A program made the translations under genes and the position numbers. Under the pieces are notes generated by a model, which did no database searches, was not told where the DNA came from, and saw only the letters and a list, made by a program, of their open reading frames with translations. Below, one piece after another: positions 5,081 through 6,438 of a stretch of 6,438 bases of DNA; within the stretch, counting starts at the first letter, position 1, and every line of letters starts with the position of its first letter. The stretch is from Acidobacteriaceae bacterium (GTDB lineage: Bacteria > Acidobacteriota > Terriglobia > Terriglobales > Acidobacteriaceae), in the NCBI GenBank assembly GCA_027307295.1, contig DAHUXF010000173.1:1-6438 (forward strand), given 5' to 3'.

Positions 5081-5695
5081 CTACTTCTGCTGATCATCAG
5101 ACGACTGGGAACGGCTGGATACCGGCGTCAATGTCAGGGTTTGCGCCAGCTTATAGGAAAGTTCAGTCTCCGCCGGGATTTCCTTGCCTTTGCCGGTATA
5201 GACCTGTGCGCCCGCGCCGCCCGCGCCGCCTACAAGCGCGCCAATGGCTGCTCCCTTGCCGCCGCCCAGAAGTGCGCCCAGCACTGCGCCTACGGCTGCG
5301 CCGCCGCCCACGTATTTGCCTGTGCGTTTATTCGCGCCCAGTCCGCCCGGAGTGCTGCTGCCTGATTGTCCCGGGGCCTCCAGCGAATAGTGCTTGCCGT
5401 TAATGGTTACGGAGCGCAGATCAAGCGTTGTATCTTTGCCGTCTTCAGACGTTATGGCCACCAGCGACGCGCGCGCTCCGCGTGGAATCAGCACTGCGCC
5501 GGAGCTGTCAGTAACATCTTTGCTGACGGACGCGGTGTAATGGGCGTTGGAGGCCGGTTTGGCCGGAATCGATGTGTCTGTCCGAACTTTAATTTCTGTG
5601 CCTTCGGGCAGCGTGTTGGATTGTTGCGCGATGGCCGCAGCAGCTGCCAGCAGCAGCATCAGGAATAAACCGAGAATGTTGCGTTTCATAGTCAT
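5081..5695 (-). CDS. Exported glycine-zipper protein
   Basis: This 204-residue protein has a signal peptide at residues 1-23 (LFLMLLLAAAAAIA, cut before QQS). The mature region opens with LPEGTEIKVRTDTSIPAK and has a second block VLIPRGARASLVAI (68-81). Such 'permitted value' beta motifs, with IPRG and later EIPAETELSYKL (172-183), recall VirB10/TrbI-type and other envelope beta domains. Residues about 126-164 form a long Gly/Ala run (GKYVGGGAAVGAVLGALLGG and on), a glycine zipper able to form a tight hairpin in a membrane. The C-terminus is polar and Ser/Gln-rich. A periplasmic or outer-membrane-associated role is likely; the function is unknown. Two starts compete: ATG 5695 (AGGGG three bases away) and ATG 5689 (nine bases away). 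The second may be the true one, shortening the protein by two residues. It is divergent from the reductase-like gene and has its own terminator. Confidence 0.8.
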   Translation of the reverse strand: MTMKRNILGLFLMLLLAAAAAIAQQSNTLPEGTEIKVRTDTSIPAKPASNAHYTASVSKDVTDSSGAVLIPRGARASLVAITSEDGKDTTLDLRSVTINGKHYSLEAPGQSGSSTPGGLGANKRTGKYVGGGAAVGAVLGALLGGGKGAAIGALVGGAGGAGAQVYTGKGKEIPAETELSYKLAQTLTLTPVSSRSQSSDDQQK

Positions 5696-5820
5696 TGTCC
5701 CCTGCTGAAAAAGATGCGGCTGCTCCGTTCTAAGTTGGCAAGATAAGCAGGGCTGCTGGTTTTCAGAGTGCCGGGCAGCGTGTGAGTTGCTGGACAGGAA
5801 CTCTGCTGGATAGGGTTACA
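5696..5820. promoter_or_regulatory. Divergent intergenic region with small dyads
   Basis: These 125 bases must hold the promoters of both flanking divergent genes. Two short dyads are visible: AGCAG-GG-CTGCT (5746-5757) and GAGTT/AACTC (5784-5788 and 5799-5803, 10-base spacer). Either could be a regulator site or chance. I cannot assign reliable -35 and -10 boxes in either direction. Confidence 0.3.
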
Positions 5821-6378
5821 ATGCCTTCTATGCGGAAAGTCATTATGGCCCTCGGCATCAGTCTGGATGGCTGCATTGCCCGTCCTGACGGCACGTTTGA
5901 TTTCCTGTTTATGCCCAAAGACTATTTTGAGGGAGACTTTGCCGCGTTTCTTGCTTCGATTGACGTAGCGGTCATGGGCCGCAAGACTTACGATGTTTCG
6001 CGGGCCATGGGTGGCGACAGCTTCGGCGGAAAAATCGCCAGCTATGTCTTTTCCCGCACTCTTCCCACAGGCAGCCATGACGGCGCAACTTTTGTGAAGA
6101 GCACTCCCAGGGCCTTCATCGGCAAACTACGCAGGCAAAAAGGCAAGAACATATGGCTCATGGGCGGAGGAGAACTGGGCCGCGCCTTTCTGAAAGCTGA
6201 CCTGGTGGATGAACTCCATATCGGTGTGGTGCCGACGCTGCTGGGCCAGGGTATTCCATTGTTTCCGCCGGGATTCCCTCAGCGCGAGTTTGCTCTTATA
6301 GAGAACCAAACGTTCTCAAAAGGACTGATGGTGCTCAAGTACAAGCGCGCGCGCGGAAAAAGCAAAAAGAAAAACTAA
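5821..6378 (+). CDS. Dihydrofolate reductase / RibD C-terminal domain family protein
   Basis: The ATG at 5821 follows TAGGG with five to six bases of spacing; ATG 5830 is a possible alternative three codons in. The 185-residue product matches the stand-alone RibD-C (DHFR-fold) family in length and motifs: an N-terminal strand with ISLDGCIARPDG (13-24), VMGRKTYD (51-58), VFSRTLP (76-82), IWLMGGGELGRAFL (111-124, the Gly-rich NADPH-binding loop), ELHIGVVPTLLGQGIPLF (131-148), and a final strand before a Lys/Arg-rich tail (174-184). Known for the fold: NADPH-dependent reduction of a pterin- or pyrimidine-type substrate. Stand-alone members of this YyaP/YwjB-like group mostly have no proven substrate, and nothing nearby points to riboflavin or folate synthesis. 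It is soluble and probably cytoplasmic. No terminator is visible in the 60 bases that follow. Confidence 0.9.
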   Translation: MPSMRKVIMALGISLDGCIARPDGTFDFLFMPKDYFEGDFAAFLASIDVAVMGRKTYDVSRAMGGDSFGGKIASYVFSRTLPTGSHDGATFVKSTPRAFIGKLRRQKGKNIWLMGGGELGRAFLKADLVDELHIGVVPTLLGQGIPLFPPGFPQREFALIENQTFSKGLMVLKYKRARGKSKKKN

Positions 6379-6438
6379 CACTGTCTTACACATTTTAAGT
6401 TGCGATTGGCTGGGCAAGCCTCCGCGCGCGCAATTCTT

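Noticed and set aside
1..6438. tRNA, rRNA, CRISPR array, insertion sequence or att site
   Set aside because: No cloverleaf-like sequence, no regularly spaced repeats, no transposase or integrase frame and no terminal inverted repeats were found by reading both strands.

Overview
The window looks like chromosomal DNA of a hopanoid-producing Gram-negative bacterium, most likely an Acidobacteriota (Terriglobia-like) species. The basis is a clear HpnJ-type hopanoid radical SAM protein, together with several secreted proteins of styles I associate with acidobacterial genomes: a secreted HExxE protein, an Arg/Asp/His-rich exported protein and a glycine-zipper exported protein. Taxonomy is inferred; there is no rRNA or other marker gene here. 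I see no mobile element, CRISPR array, tRNA or rRNA.

Positions 1-2354 (all minus strand) form a probable transcription unit. It reads hpnJ, then a 33-residue single-membrane-helix microprotein too short for usual gene calling, then a 143-residue EamA/SMR-like membrane protein with a GTG start, then a second EamA/SMR-like protein that overlaps it by 14 bases and runs off the window edge. HpnJ belongs to the last steps of composite hopanoid synthesis (conversion of glucosaminyl-bacteriohopanetetrol to the cyclitol ether). The overlapping EamA-like pair resembles in architecture the ArnE/ArnF two-subunit lipid-sugar flippase. The unit is therefore a candidate 'modify and move a hopanoid' module; that functional link is inference.

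Positions 2355-4228 hold a leader with a possible promoter for hpnJ, a strong intrinsic terminator, a secreted zincin-like protein (HEIGEW motif) on the minus strand, and its upstream region. That upstream region contains a nested inverted-repeat structure ending in a U-run, a possible but unproven structured mRNA leader.

Positions 4229-5080 hold a 54-residue Lys/Arg/Ala-rich protein on the plus strand, converging on a small exported Arg/Asp/His-rich protein on the minus strand. A hairpin between them has U-runs usable in both directions. A further two-tier hairpin terminates the gene to the right.

Positions 5081-6438 hold an exported glycine-zipper protein (minus) and, divergently, a stand-alone dihydrofolate reductase/RibD-C-like protein (plus). 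The 125-base gap between them carries small dyads. The last 60 bases show nothing recognisable.
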